Assembly: GCA_963699495.1 (NCBI GenBank)
Contig: CAVOUB010000002.1
Location: forward strand, 164,689 to 228,688
DNA length: 64,000 nucleotides
Direction: 5' to 3'
DNA from: JAIBJN01 sp963699495
GTDB taxonomy: Bacteria > Actinomycetota > Thermoleophilia > Gaiellales > Gaiellaceae
In this document: in pieces, positions 26,446 to 34,428 of the stretch
How positions within the stretch are numbered: position 1 is the first letter of the stretch
How the letters are laid out: each line of letters begins with the position of its first letter
Program-made: the position numbers and the translations under genes
The notes under the pieces: generated by a model
Told to the model about the DNA's origin: nothing
Database searches by the model: none
What the model saw: only the letters and a program-made list of their open reading frames with translations

Positions 26446-27292
26446 GAAACGCCGCCACCTCGTCCTCGGGCATCGGGTAGGTGTGCTCTTCGCTCGGGAA
26501 CGCACCGGAGCGCACGTCGGCGGCGAAGCGCTCGAGCGCCTCCTGGACCGCTGCGCCGATCTCCGCGTAGCGCTTGGTGAAGCGCGGCGAGTCACCGTCG
26601 TAGAGGCCGAGCAGGTCGTGGAGGACGAGCACCTGGCCGTCGCACCCGGCCCCGGAGCCGATCCCGATCGTGGGGACGGCCAGCTCCTCGCTGATCCGCG
26701 CCGCGACCGGCGCGGGCACCGCCTCCAGCACGATCGAGAAGCAGCCCGCACGCTCCAGCGCGACCGCGTCCTCGAGCAGCTGGCGCGCCTTCTCGGCTGT
26801 CTTGCCCTGCGCGCGGAACCCGCCGAGCAGGGTCGCCGACTGCGGTGTCAGCCCGAGGTGGCCCATGACCGGGATCCCCGCGCCGACGAGGGCGGCCACG
26901 CGGGAGAGGCTGGGCCCGGCGCCCTCGAGCTTCACTGCGTCCGCGCCGGCTTCCTTGACGAACCGGATGGCGTTGCGAACCGCGTCTTCGTCCGAGACCT
27001 GGAACGAGCCGAAAGGCATGTCGGCGATGACCAGGGCGCGGTGCGCCCCGCGCGTGACCGCGCGCGTGAGCATCAGCATCTCCTCCATCGTCGCGGGGAC
27101 GGTGGTGGAGTGGCCGAGCACGGTCATCGCAGCGGAGTCGCCCACGAGGATCAGGTCCATCCCGGCCGCATCGGCGAGGCGCCCGCTGGGGTAGTCGTAG
27201 GCGGTGACCATGACGATGCGCTCGCCGCGCCCAGTCATCTCGCCCAGCTCGGTGAGGGGAAGCTTCCCGTTGGCCTCGGGCCTGCTCGTCAC
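26408..27292 (-). CDS. panB: 3-methyl-2-oxobutanoate hydroxymethyltransferase
   Basis: First committed step of pantothenate synthesis: transfers a hydroxymethyl group from methylene-THF to 2-oxoisovalerate. 294 residues with the PanB motifs VTAYDYPSGRLAD, LILVGDSAAMTVLGH, DMPFGSFQ, VKLEGA, GHLGLTPQS and IGIGSGAGCDGQVLV. Last gene of a DUF2520 - panC - panB operon; its ATG overlaps the panC stop (ATGA). Convergent with the Yip1 gene. Confidence 0.97.
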   Translation of the reverse strand: MTSRPEANGKLPLTELGEMTGRGERIVMVTAYDYPSGRLADAAGMDLILVGDSAAMTVLGHSTTVPATMEEMLMLTRAVTRGAHRALVIADMPFGSFQVSDEDAVRNAIRFVKEAGADAVKLEGAGPSLSRVAALVGAGIPVMGHLGLTPQSATLLGGFRAQGKTAEKARQLLEDAVALERAGCFSIVLEAVPAPVAARISEELAVPTIGIGSGAGCDGQVLVLHDLLGLYDGDSPRFTKRYAEIGAAVQEALERFAADVRSGAFPSEEHTYPMPEDEVAAFLSDSTAAPRSQP

Positions 27293-28101
27293 TCCGGGTC
27301 TCCTTCGAGGATGACGTTGTCGATCAGGCGGGTGCGGCCGGCGCGAACCGCAGCCAGAAGGTAGACGCGGCCGTCGAGGGGCGCAACCTCGACGTACTCC
27401 GGGTCGAGCAGCGGCTCCTCCGCGAGCACCGCTCTGGCCGCCGCCGCGGCGTCCTCGTGGCGCCGGTGGGCCTCTGCGCCGGCCTCGAGCGCGCGGGGAA
27501 GCGCCTGTGCGGCCTGACGCTCGCCCGCCGAGAGGGACGCGTTGCGTGAGCTGACGGCGATGCCGTCGGCGTCGCGCACGGTCGGCACGACGCGGATCTC
27601 GACCTCCAGGTCGAGATCGCGCACGAGCCGCTCCACGAGCACGGCCTGCTGCGCGTCCTTGCGGCCGAAGTAGGCCCGGTCGGGGCGGACGATGTTGAAG
27701 AGCTTGAGGCAGACGGTGGCGACGCCGCGAAAGTGCCCGGGCCGCCCGGCGCCTTCGAGGTCCTCCGCGATCGCCTCGACGTCCACCCAGGTCTGGAACC
27801 CGGGCGGGTACATCTCAGCGACCGGTGGGACGAAGAGGTGGTCGACGCCCCAGCCGGCGGCCAGCTCGGCGTCCCTCTTCTCGTCACGCGGATAGCGCTC
27901 GAGGTCCTCGAGCGGTCCGAACTGCGCCGGGTTGACGAAGATGCTCGCCACGACGACGTCGCACTCCTCGCGCGCGCGGCGGACCAGCGCCTCGTGGCCT
28001 GCGTGGAGGGCGCCCATCGTGGGCACGAGCCCGACGCGTGAGCCCGCGCGGACAGGCTCGAGCGCCTCGCGGAGCCCGGCGACCGTCCGGTGCGTGATCA
28101 C
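27289..28101 (-). CDS. panC: Pantothenate synthetase (pantoate-beta-alanine ligase)
   Basis: ATP-dependent condensation of pantoate and beta-alanine. Motifs VGLVPTMGALHAGHEAL (HIGH-like), SIFVNPAQFGP, RPDRAYFGRKDAQQ, and SSRNASLSAGER (KMSKS-like). About 270 residues from GTG at 28101. In this sequence the frame is open upstream into the DUF2520 gene, but that gene would stop with TGA at 28098 overlapping the panC GTG (GTGA) if one extra base is removed, so I treat them as separate genes. Confidence 0.94.
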   Translation of the reverse strand: MITHRTVAGLREALEPVRAGSRVGLVPTMGALHAGHEALVRRAREECDVVVASIFVNPAQFGPLEDLERYPRDEKRDAELAAGWGVDHLFVPPVAEMYPPGFQTWVDVEAIAEDLEGAGRPGHFRGVATVCLKLFNIVRPDRAYFGRKDAQQAVLVERLVRDLDLEVEIRVVPTVRDADGIAVSSRNASLSAGERQAAQALPRALEAGAEAHRRHEDAAAAARAVLAEEPLLDPEYVEVAPLDGRVYLLAAVRAGRTRLIDNVILEGDPE

Positions 28102-28796
28102 CGCGCGGCGACCGCCGAGGTCATCATGTCCGGTGAGCGCGCGGTACATCGGCTCCAGCTCGGGCCGGCGCTCCCGGATCACCTCGAGATGGCGTTCGAT
28201 CGTCTCCCAGTCACCGCGAGTGATCGGACCGGTCAGCTCGAAGTCGTTCTCCATCGTCCGCTGCATGAGCGGGAGCAGCGCCTCCGGGGGTGCCCCGGCG
28301 TCCTCGAGGAGCCCGCTCGCGGCGCGGTGGAGCGCGACGAGGAAGCTCTGGGCCATCACGGCGCCCGCGTGGTAGACGAGGCGGTCCTCGTCGGCCAGCT
28401 CGAAGGGGCTGGAGACGCAGCAGATCGCGCCAGCCGAAAACCGGCCCGCACGGCCTCCTCGCTCTCGCCGCTCACAGCCGCCCAGGCGCCGTCGAGCTGC
28501 TCGGGGCCGCGGTCGCGGACGATCGTCTGCAATGGATGGAGGCTGAAGCGGCGGAAGTGGGGGTCGAGCGAAGCGAGCGTGCCGGCCCCGCTCGTGTGTG
28601 CGATCCAGGGGCCCGCCGGGATGGCGGCGGCCACTTCGGGGATGACCCGGTCGGGAACGCAGAGGACGACGAGGTCCGCGTCGCCGACCTCCAGCTCGTG
28701 GCCGGTCAGGCGCGTGGGCAGCGACTCGGAGAGCCGCGCGGCCAGGGCGGAGCCGACGCGTCCGGCGCCGACGACACAGGCTGACGTGAATTCCAT
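28098..28796 (-). CDS. Rossmann / DUF2520 protein, probable ketopantoate reductase (frameshifted)
   Basis: N-terminal NAD(P)-binding Rossmann fold (CVVGAGRVGSALAARL, DLVVLCVPD, HTSGAG) and C-terminal DUF2520 helices (RLVYHAGAVMAQSFLVALH, ELTGPITRGD). Next to panC-panB the likely job is ketopantoate reduction, as proposed for the PanG-type reductases; no panE is in the window. Two extra bases between about 28405 and 28435 and one near 28112 break the frame; removing them gives about 231 residues ending LAVAAR with the stop overlapping panC. Function is inference from context. Confidence 0.75.
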
Positions 28797-28853
28797 CTCG
28801 GGCTCCAGTTCCTCGGGGGATACCGGGCACTCGATAGCTTAGCGGTCGCTGGC

Positions 28854-28859
28854 TAGCCT
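28854..28859 (+). promoter_or_regulatory. -10 box of msrBA (leaderless)
   Basis: TAGCCT, 6 nt before the msrB ATG. No recognisable -35. Confidence 0.5.
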
Positions 28860-28865
28860 TACGGC

Positions 28866-29279
28866 ATGACGGAGAAGATCGACAAGAGCGAGCAGGAGTG
28901 GCAGGCGGAGCTGACGCCGGAGCAGTACCGCGTCCTCCGCAAGCACGGCACGGAGCGCGCCTTCACCGGCGCCTATCACGACACCAAGGAGCCAGGCACC
29001 TACCGCTGCGCAGGCTGCGGAGCCGAGCTCTTCTCGTCGGAGACGAAGTACGACTCCGGCTCGGGCTGGCCGAGCTTCTACGAGCCGGCCGACGAGCAGG
29101 CAGTCGAGACGGAGCGGGACTGGAGCCTGCTGATGCCGCGCACCGAGGTGCACTGCGCCGCGTGCGGCGGCCATCTCGGCCACGTCTTCCCGGACGGGCC
29201 GCAGCCTACGGGTCTCCGCTACTGCATCAACTCGGCCGCGCTCGACCTCGAGCGCGAGGAGGGAGCGAAGAATGACTGA
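28866..29279 (+). CDS. msrB: Peptide methionine (R)-S-oxide reductase
   Basis: Repairs R-methionine sulfoxide in proteins. 137 residues. Two structural CxxC zinc motifs (CAGCGAELF and CAACGGHLGH), the substrate block KYDSGSGWPSF, and the catalytic Cys in RYCINSAALD. Overlaps msrA by 8 nt, so the two stereospecific reductases are made together. Cytosolic, no signal peptide. Confidence 0.97.
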   Translation: MTEKIDKSEQEWQAELTPEQYRVLRKHGTERAFTGAYHDTKEPGTYRCAGCGAELFSSETKYDSGSGWPSFYEPADEQAVETERDWSLLMPRTEVHCAACGGHLGHVFPDGPQPTGLRYCINSAALDLEREEGAKND

Positions 29280-29739
29280 GACTGCGACGTTCGGCGCCGG
29301 CTGTTTCTGGGGCGTCGAGGTGGACTTCCGCAACGTCCCGGGCGTCAAGGACACTGCCGTCGGCTACATGGGCGGGGACGTCCCGAACCCGACCTACGAG
29401 CAGGTCTGCACCGATCGCACCGGCCACGCCGAGGTCGTCCAGGTCGAGTTCGATCCCGCCGAGGTCTCCTACGAGACGCTCCTGAACACGTTCTGGTCGG
29501 CGCACGACCCGACGCAGCGGAACCGGCAGGGCCCCGACGTCGGCCGCCAGTACCGCTCGGTGGTCTTCTTCCACTCGCCCGAGCAGGAGGAGAAGGCGCT
29601 TGCGTCCAGGGCGCGCGTCCAGGCCCGCTACACGAGGCCCGTGGCCACCGAGGTCGAGCCGGCGTCGGAGTTCTGGCGCGCCGAGGAGTACCACCAGCAG
29701 TACCTGGTCAAGCGCGGCCGCGCGAGCTGCGCGATTTAG
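29272..29739 (+). CDS. msrA: Peptide methionine (S)-S-oxide reductase
   Basis: Reduces S-methionine sulfoxide. 155 residues with the catalytic GAGCFWGVE motif near the N-terminus, VGYMGG, and HAEVVQVEFDP. The C-terminal EEYHQQYL is conserved, and a further Cys (ASCAI) near the end could be resolving. Start ATG lies within the msrB 3' end. Confidence 0.97.
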   Translation: MTETATFGAGCFWGVEVDFRNVPGVKDTAVGYMGGDVPNPTYEQVCTDRTGHAEVVQVEFDPAEVSYETLLNTFWSAHDPTQRNRQGPDVGRQYRSVVFFHSPEQEEKALASRARVQARYTRPVATEVEPASEFWRAEEYHQQYLVKRGRASCAI

Positions 29740-29744
29740 GAGGG

Positions 29745-30461
29745 TTAGCGCTCTGGAGCCGGCGCGTAGCTCCCGACCCACGAGTCCGGGATCGGGGCGG
29801 GAAAGCTCGAGCGCAGGTCGGCGTAGAGAACCGTCTGGCAGAGGGCGATGAAGGGCAGGCAGATGCTCGAGGCCGCGAGCTGCGTGGCCAGGTCCGCGGC
29901 GTCCGCGGAGAGCGGGAGCGACTGTGCGAGCAGGTAGAGGGCGAGGGTGGGCACGAGCGAGAGCGCCCCGCTCACGAAGAGCGTTCCGAAGACGATTCGA
30001 CCCCGGCCGGCGACGAGCCTCCGGCTGCGGGAGAACGACGCCTCGACTCCCTTGCGCTCGAGGACGACGACCGGGACGACGAGCGCCCACCAGGTGTAGA
30101 AGACCAAGCCGGGCACGACGAACAGCATCAGGCCGACGGAGATCCCGGCGACGAAGAGGATCCAGACGACGAAGAGCGTTCCCGCGTAGGGGAGGACCGC
30201 GCGGACGCGGCCCGGGAGCGAGCGGTCGGCGGTCGGCTCTTCGATCGCGGCCACGGCGTCGACGAACATGGCCAGGGCCCACGCACCGGCCAGGAAGGCG
30301 ATCACGTTCGCGTAGAGGTAGCCGACCTCCCCGAGCGCCATTGCCAGGATGACGCAGACGGCGCCGACGGCGAGGAAGAACGCAGCCGTCAGCGGCAGGA
30401 GGTGGAGCCACCAGGCTCGATAGGCGGCCAGAGCCTGCCTGATCACGTCGCTCGCGCTCAT
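29745..30461 (-). CDS. Integral membrane protein, about six spans
   Basis: 238 residues with long hydrophobic segments (LLPLTAAFFLAVGAVCVILAM, VIAFLAGAWALAMFVDAVAA, TLFVVWILFVAGISVGLMLF, VPGLVFYTWWALVVPVVVLE). The FYTWWALVVPVVVLERKGVEASFSRS block resembles the conserved helix of glycerophosphodiester phosphodiesterase-type membrane domains / DUF975-like proteins. Function unknown. Preceded by a GAGGA-type ribosome site. Confidence 0.6.
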   Translation of the reverse strand: MSASDVIRQALAAYRAWWLHLLPLTAAFFLAVGAVCVILAMALGEVGYLYANVIAFLAGAWALAMFVDAVAAIEEPTADRSLPGRVRAVLPYAGTLFVVWILFVAGISVGLMLFVVPGLVFYTWWALVVPVVVLERKGVEASFSRSRRLVAGRGRIVFGTLFVSGALSLVPTLALYLLAQSLPLSADAADLATQLAASSICLPFIALCQTVLYADLRSSFPAPIPDSWVGSYAPAPER

Positions 30462-30521
30462 GTCCGATTCCTCGGAGCCCCCGAGCAGTCTCCTCAGTCA
30501 GATCCCTCCATCGAGGGACGG

Positions 30522-30860
30522 CTAACGGCGCGGCCCGCGGGTGCGGGCGACCCACTCGTAGCCGCGCTCCGTCAGGCCGGGGAAGGCTGCCGCGAGCGCG
30601 GCCAGGGGCCGGCCGCCTGGAAGGAGCCGGAGCAGCGGCGGGAAGGCTGCGCCCGCCGAATAGACCCGGCCGTCCGCCGTGACCAGGTGCCAGGACGCCA
30701 TCTTTCGCACCTCGCCCATGCCGCCGAGGAGCTCGTCGGCCTCCGGGTCCTGGAGCGCCACGGGCCGCAGCCGCCCGTGCCGGTCCCAGGCGAGGAACCT
30801 CGAGACGGACCGGCGGCAGAACCCGCAGCGGGAGTCGAAGAGGATGACGGCCTGCTCCAT
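30522..30860 (-). CDS. DCC-family thiol-disulfide oxidoreductase (DUF393)
   Basis: 112 residues beginning MEQAVILFDSRCGFCRRSV: the D-x-x-C-x-x-C redox motif of the DCC family. Then DRHGRLRPVALQDPEADELL and FPGLTERGYEWVARTR, also typical. Probably a thioredoxin-fold reductant of unknown partner. ATG at 30860 is 6 nt after TACGCT on the minus strand, hence leaderless; longer upstream frames are not supported. Confidence 0.85.
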   Translation of the reverse strand: MEQAVILFDSRCGFCRRSVSRFLAWDRHGRLRPVALQDPEADELLGGMGEVRKMASWHLVTADGRVYSAGAAFPPLLRLLPGGRPLAALAAAFPGLTERGYEWVARTRGPRR

Positions 30861-30919
30861 GACGAGAGCGTAGAGGCAGGTTGCGGTGCATCCGGGGACC
30901 TGCCTACACTCCGTCGGCG

Positions 30920-31147
30920 ATGCCGATCTACGAGTTTGTGTGCATGGAGTGCGAGTCGCACTTCGAGGAGCTCGTCGGGATGAGCGCGGCCGATCCGCCC
31001 TGTCCCGACTGCGGCGCCTCGCGGGTTGCGCGCCAGCTCTCCGTGTTCGCGGCTCATGGAGCCACCGGCACCGCCGGGCAATCCCTTCCGAGCCCAAGCT
31101 TTGGCGGTGGCGGAGGCGGTTGTTGCGGCGGGGCGTGTGGCTGCTGA
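30920..31147 (+). CDS. FmdB-type zinc ribbon protein
   Basis: 75 residues. MPIYEFVCMECESHFEELVG and CPDCGASRVARQ form the two CxxC halves of a small zinc ribbon of the FmdB family (putative regulatory protein). The tail is Gly-rich and ends in a cysteine cluster (CCGGACGC). ATG lies 9 nt after TACACT. Overlaps the uracil-DNA glycosylase gene by 11 nt. Confidence 0.88.
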   Translation: MPIYEFVCMECESHFEELVGMSAADPPCPDCGASRVARQLSVFAAHGATGTAGQSLPSPSFGGGGGGCCGGACGC

Positions 31148-31832
31148 GCCTGACGCGCTGAGCCGCCGGGCCGCGCTCGAGGCGCACGCCGCCGAGACCT
31201 CCGGCTGCACCCGCTGCCGCCTCGCGCAGGGGCGCACCCAGGTCGTCTACGGCATCGGCGACCCGGATGCCGACCTCATGTTCGTCGGCGAGGCTCCGGG
31301 CTTCCACGAGGACAAGCAGGGCTACCCGTTCGTGGGCTCGGCGGGGAAGCTCCTCGACCGGCTGCTCGAGGGCATCGAGCTCTCGCGCAAGGACGTGTAC
31401 ATCACGAACGTGCTCATGTGCAGGCCTCCCGGGAACCGGGATCCGCAGCCTGACGAGATCGAGGCCTGCGAGAGCCATCTCTTCCGCAAGCTGGAGCTGA
31501 TCCAGCCGAAGCTCGTCGCCACCCTCGGCAACTTCGCCACGAAGCTCCTGTCCGGCAAGCCGACCGGGATCACGCGCGTGCACGGGCGCCCGCAGGAGGC
31601 GCTCGTCGGCGGCCGGCGGGTCACGCTCTACCCGATCTACCATCCGGCGGCGGCGCTCTACACGCCTGCAATGCTGAAGACCCTCGAGGAAGACTTCAGC
31701 CGCATCCCGGAGCTCCTGTCGGGCGTGCCGGGAGTGGTTCCTCCCGCAGAGGCCCAGGTGATCCCGTTTCCAGCGGCCGTGCTCAGCCCGGCCGCGGCCG
31801 TGCCGCCGGACGAGCAGCTCGGCCTCTTTTAG
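31137..31832 (+). CDS. Type 4 uracil-DNA glycosylase (4Fe-4S)
   Basis: Removes uracil from DNA as the first step of base excision repair. Motifs: GEAPGFHEDKQGYPFVG (catalytic block), ITNVLMCRPPGNRDP, LGNFATKLL and the C-terminal IYHPAA. Four cysteines suited to a 4Fe-4S cluster are present: two in CTRCRL, one in NVLMC and one in EIEAC. About 231 residues from the GTG at 31137 inside the fmdB 3' end; the catalytic domain is complete. Ends in a Pro/Ala linker and QLGLF. Confidence 0.93.
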   Translation: MAAEPDALSRRAALEAHAAETSGCTRCRLAQGRTQVVYGIGDPDADLMFVGEAPGFHEDKQGYPFVGSAGKLLDRLLEGIELSRKDVYITNVLMCRPPGNRDPQPDEIEACESHLFRKLELIQPKLVATLGNFATKLLSGKPTGITRVHGRPQEALVGGRRVTLYPIYHPAAALYTPAMLKTLEEDFSRIPELLSGVPGVVPPAEAQVIPFPAAVLSPAAAVPPDEQLGLF

Positions 31833-31914
31833 GAGGGCTCGCCGAAACGCAGCTGCGCCGCCGGGCCGGCGCTGCTCGCACCCCGACGACGAGCAGGGTT
31901 CCGCCAAGCCCTCC
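31832..31914. other. Structured intergenic element (nested inverted repeats)
   Basis: Outer arms GGAGGGCT (31832-31839) and AGCCCTCC (31907-31914) are perfectly complementary and enclose a second hairpin CTGCTCG / CGAGCAG (31872-31878, 31890-31896) and a GC-rich hairpin around GCGCCGCCGGGCCGGCGC. It begins in the stop codon of the glycosylase gene and ends 9 nt before the tsaE -10. Could be a terminator or a structured RNA. Confidence 0.45.
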
Positions 31915-31936
31915 AGGCCTAGCTAGTCTGGGCGCC

Positions 31937-32398
31937 ATGGTCGAGCTCGAGTCGTCCTCGCCCGGGGAGACCGAGCGCATCGGCGCTGCGGTCGCCCGGG
32001 AGCTCGAGCCCGGCGACGTCGTGGCGGTCTCAGGGGAGCTCGGCACGGGCAAGACGACCTTCGTGCGCGGCGCCGCGCGGGCGCTCGGCATCGACGGGCC
32101 CGTGACGAGCCCGTCCTACACGATCGGGCACCGCTACCCCGGTGAGCCTGACGTGTCGCACCTCGACCTCTACCGGTTCGACGGCATGTCCGACGCCGAG
32201 TGGGGCGATCTCGAGCGCTACTTCGAGGACGCGGTCGTGTTCGTCGAGTGGCCGGAGGCCGGGGAGGGCTTTCTGCCGCCGGCACGAGTCAGTGTCCGGT
32301 TGCGGCACCAGGGGCAGGCGCATAGACTGATTGCTCTCGAAGCCTCCGAAAAAGCCCTGGAAATACGCATATCCTCAGGTGCTGACCCTCGCGTTTGA
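31937..32398 (+). CDS. tsaE: tRNA t6A modification ATPase TsaE
   Basis: ATPase that supports the TsaB-TsaD complex making threonylcarbamoyl-adenosine at position 37 of ANN-decoding tRNAs. Walker A SGELGTGKTTF, then TSPSYTIGHRY and HLDLYRF, all family hallmarks. 153 residues. ATG lies 7 nt after TAGTCT (31924-31929), so leaderless. Overlaps tsaB by 20 nt. First gene of tsaE-tsaB-rimI-tsaD. Confidence 0.96.
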   Translation: MVELESSSPGETERIGAAVARELEPGDVVAVSGELGTGKTTFVRGAARALGIDGPVTSPSYTIGHRYPGEPDVSHLDLYRFDGMSDAEWGDLERYFEDAVVFVEWPEAGEGFLPPARVSVRLRHQGQAHRLIALEASEKALEIRISSGADPRV

Positions 32399-32978
32399 CA
32401 CTGCCACCGACGTGGCCACGGTCGCGCTCGTCCGGGACGACGAGGTACTCGGGGAGCGAGCTTCGCGTGCGGTCAGGGTGCTGAAGGACGCGGAGGAGCT
32501 CCTGCAGGAGACCGGCCTCGACGCGAACGACGTCGACGGCATCGCGGTCGGCACGGGCCCCGGAAGCTACACCGGGCTGCGCATGGGCCTCGTCACCGCA
32601 CGCACCCTCGCCATCTCCCTGGGCGTCCCGGTTGCCGGCGTCTCGACGCTGGACGCGCTGGCGGCAGGCTCCCCGGGGGCCGTTCCGGTCATCGACGGGA
32701 AGCGGAGCGAGGTCTTCACGCTCGTCGGCGGAGAGCCGCGCTGCCTCGCCGCGGTCGACCTCGAGGTCGAACGAGGGCGGACGTACGTCGGCGACGGTGC
32801 TGTTCGCTACCGTGGGCAGATCTCCGAGCGCGGGGGCCTCGTGCCGCCCGACGAAGCTCCTGAGCACGTGCCCTGGGCGCGCAGTCACGCGCTCCTCGCA
32901 CGCGACTTCGGCCCCGGCGACGCTGCCGAGCCGATCTACCTTCGCGCCCCCGACGCCGAGAGGGCGCTGGAGCGATGA
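32379..32978 (+). CDS. tsaB: tRNA t6A modification scaffold TsaB
   Basis: Actin-like partner of TsaD. GTG start gives VLTLAFDTATDVATVALV, the usual TsaB opening; then GTGPGSYTGLRMGL and VPVAGVSTLDALA, both diagnostic. About 199 residues. Starts inside the end of tsaE and overlaps rimI by 4 nt (ATGA), so translation of the operon is coupled. Confidence 0.95.
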   Translation: MLTLAFDTATDVATVALVRDDEVLGERASRAVRVLKDAEELLQETGLDANDVDGIAVGTGPGSYTGLRMGLVTARTLAISLGVPVAGVSTLDALAAGSPGAVPVIDGKRSEVFTLVGGEPRCLAAVDLEVERGRTYVGDGAVRYRGQISERGGLVPPDEAPEHVPWARSHALLARDFGPGDAAEPIYLRAPDAERALER

Positions 32979-33466
32979 TCGACCTCGAGCGGGTGCGCGT
33001 CGACATCCGCCGCTTGACGCTCGGAGACCTCTCCGACATCGAGCGGATCGAACAGCGTGTCTACCCGACGCCGTGGTCCCGCTCGATGTTCGCGGGCGAG
33101 CTCGCCAAGCCGTCGTCGATCTGCCTCGGCGCGTTCGACGAAGACGAGCGGCTCGCGGGCTACCTGATCGTCTCGCGCTACGTGGACGCCTGGCACATCA
33201 TGAACCTCGCCGTCCACGACCTTCGCCGGCGCTCGGGCATCGGCAGCCGGCTGCTCGGCGCTCTCTTCGAGCTGACGGCGGGCGACCGGCACCGCGGGTA
33301 CACGCTCGAGGTCCGCACCTCCAACAAGGGCGCCATCGCCCTCTACGAGCGCTGGAGCTTCGAGACGAGCGGCGTGCGGCGCGGCTACTACACGGACAAC
33401 CGCGAGGACGCCCTGATCATGTGGAAGGACCCCCTCCCCGAAGAGAGCGGCGAGGCAGGCCCGTGA
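32975..33466 (+). CDS. rimI: Ribosomal-protein-alanine N-acetyltransferase RimI
   Basis: GNAT enzyme; in other bacteria acetylates the N-terminus of ribosomal protein S18. 163 residues: YPTPWSRSMFAGEL, NLAVHDLRRRSGIGSRLL (acetyl-CoA pyrophosphate loop R-x-x-G-I-G), LEVRTSNKGAIALYERWSFE, YYTDNREDALIM. Sits between tsaB and tsaD as in many bacteria. Overlaps tsaD by 4 nt (GTGA). Confidence 0.94.
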   Translation: MIDLERVRVDIRRLTLGDLSDIERIEQRVYPTPWSRSMFAGELAKPSSICLGAFDEDERLAGYLIVSRYVDAWHIMNLAVHDLRRRSGIGSRLLGALFELTAGDRHRGYTLEVRTSNKGAIALYERWSFETSGVRRGYYTDNREDALIMWKDPLPEESGEAGP

Positions 33467-34428
33467 TCCTCGGGATCGAGACGTCCTGCGACGAGACCGC
33501 GGTCGCGCTCGTCACGCAGGACGGCGACGTGCGCGCGAACGTCGTCGCCTCCCAGGCCGAGCTGCACGCGCGCTACGGCGGCGTCGTCCCGGAGGTGGCC
33601 TCCCGCCGCCATCTCGAGCTTGCCGCGCCCGTCCTCACGGAGGCGCTCGAACAGGCGGAGGCCTCGCTGGACGACGTCGACGCGGTGGCGGTCACGAGCG
33701 GCCCTGGGCTGATCGGCGCGCTGCTGGTCGGGCTCTCCGCCGCGAAGGCGGTCGCCTGGTCCCGCCGCCTGCCCCTCCACCCCGTCGACCACCTGCACGG
33801 CCACGTTGCGTCGCTCTACCTTCGGCCGGAGCCGGTGGAGCCGCCGTTTCTCTGCCTGCTCGCGAGCGGGGGCCACACGCTGCTGCTCGACGTCCGGTCG
33901 CATTCTGACCAGGAGATCGTCGGGACGACGCTCGACGACGCCGCCGGCGAGGCCTTCGACAAGGGCGCGCGCCTCCTCGGCCTCGGCTATCCCGGCGGGG
34001 CGGCGCTCGACCGCGCGGCGCAGGAAGGGAACCCGGAGGCGTACTCGTTCCCGGTCGCGCGCGTTCCCGGCTTCGACTTCTCCTTCTCCGGGCTCAAGAC
34101 CGCCTTGCTCTACGCCGTGCGCGATCTCCCGACCGACGAGCTGGAACGGCGTCGCGCCGACCTGGCCGCCTCCTACCAGCGCGCCATCGTGCGCGCGCTC
34201 GTCGGCCGGACCCGCGCGGCCGCCAGTGAGCTCGGCGCCGAGCGGATCGCGGTGGTCGGGGGGGTCGCCGCGAACTCCGGGCTGCGGGACGCGCTCGCCG
34301 ACGCCGCTCTTGCGCCCCTGGCCCTCTGTACCGATAACGCAGCCATGATCGCGTCGGCCGCACGTTTCACACAGCCCGTCCCGTTTCCCGAGTATCTTGC
34401 GTTGGATGCGTATGCCACGGCGGCCTGA
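33463..34428 (+). CDS. tsaD: tRNA N6-adenosine threonylcarbamoyltransferase TsaD
   Basis: Catalytic subunit of t6A synthesis. GTG start VILGIETSCDETAVALV; metal-binding HLHGHVASLY block; GLGYPGG, FSFSGLKTAL and VVGGVAANSGLR are typical. About 321 residues. Last gene of the t6A operon; the subtilase gene starts inside its 3' end. Confidence 0.96.
   Translation: MILGIETSCDETAVALVTQDGDVRANVVASQAELHARYGGVVPEVASRRHLELAAPVLTEALEQAEASLDDVDAVAVTSGPGLIGALLVGLSAAKAVAWSRRLPLHPVDHLHGHVASLYLRPEPVEPPFLCLLASGGHTLLLDVRSHSDQEIVGTTLDDAAGEAFDKGARLLGLGYPGGAALDRAAQEGNPEAYSFPVARVPGFDFSFSGLKTALLYAVRDLPTDELERRRADLAASYQRAIVRALVGRTRAAASELGAERIAVVGGVAANSGLRDALADAALAPLALCTDNAAMIASAARFTQPVPFPEYLALDAYATAA

Noticed and set aside
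30861..31907. N-terminal extension making the DCC oxidoreductase a 461-residue protein
   Set aside because: The extension is antisense to the fmdB and glycosylase genes, and a leaderless -10 sits right before the ATG at 30860.
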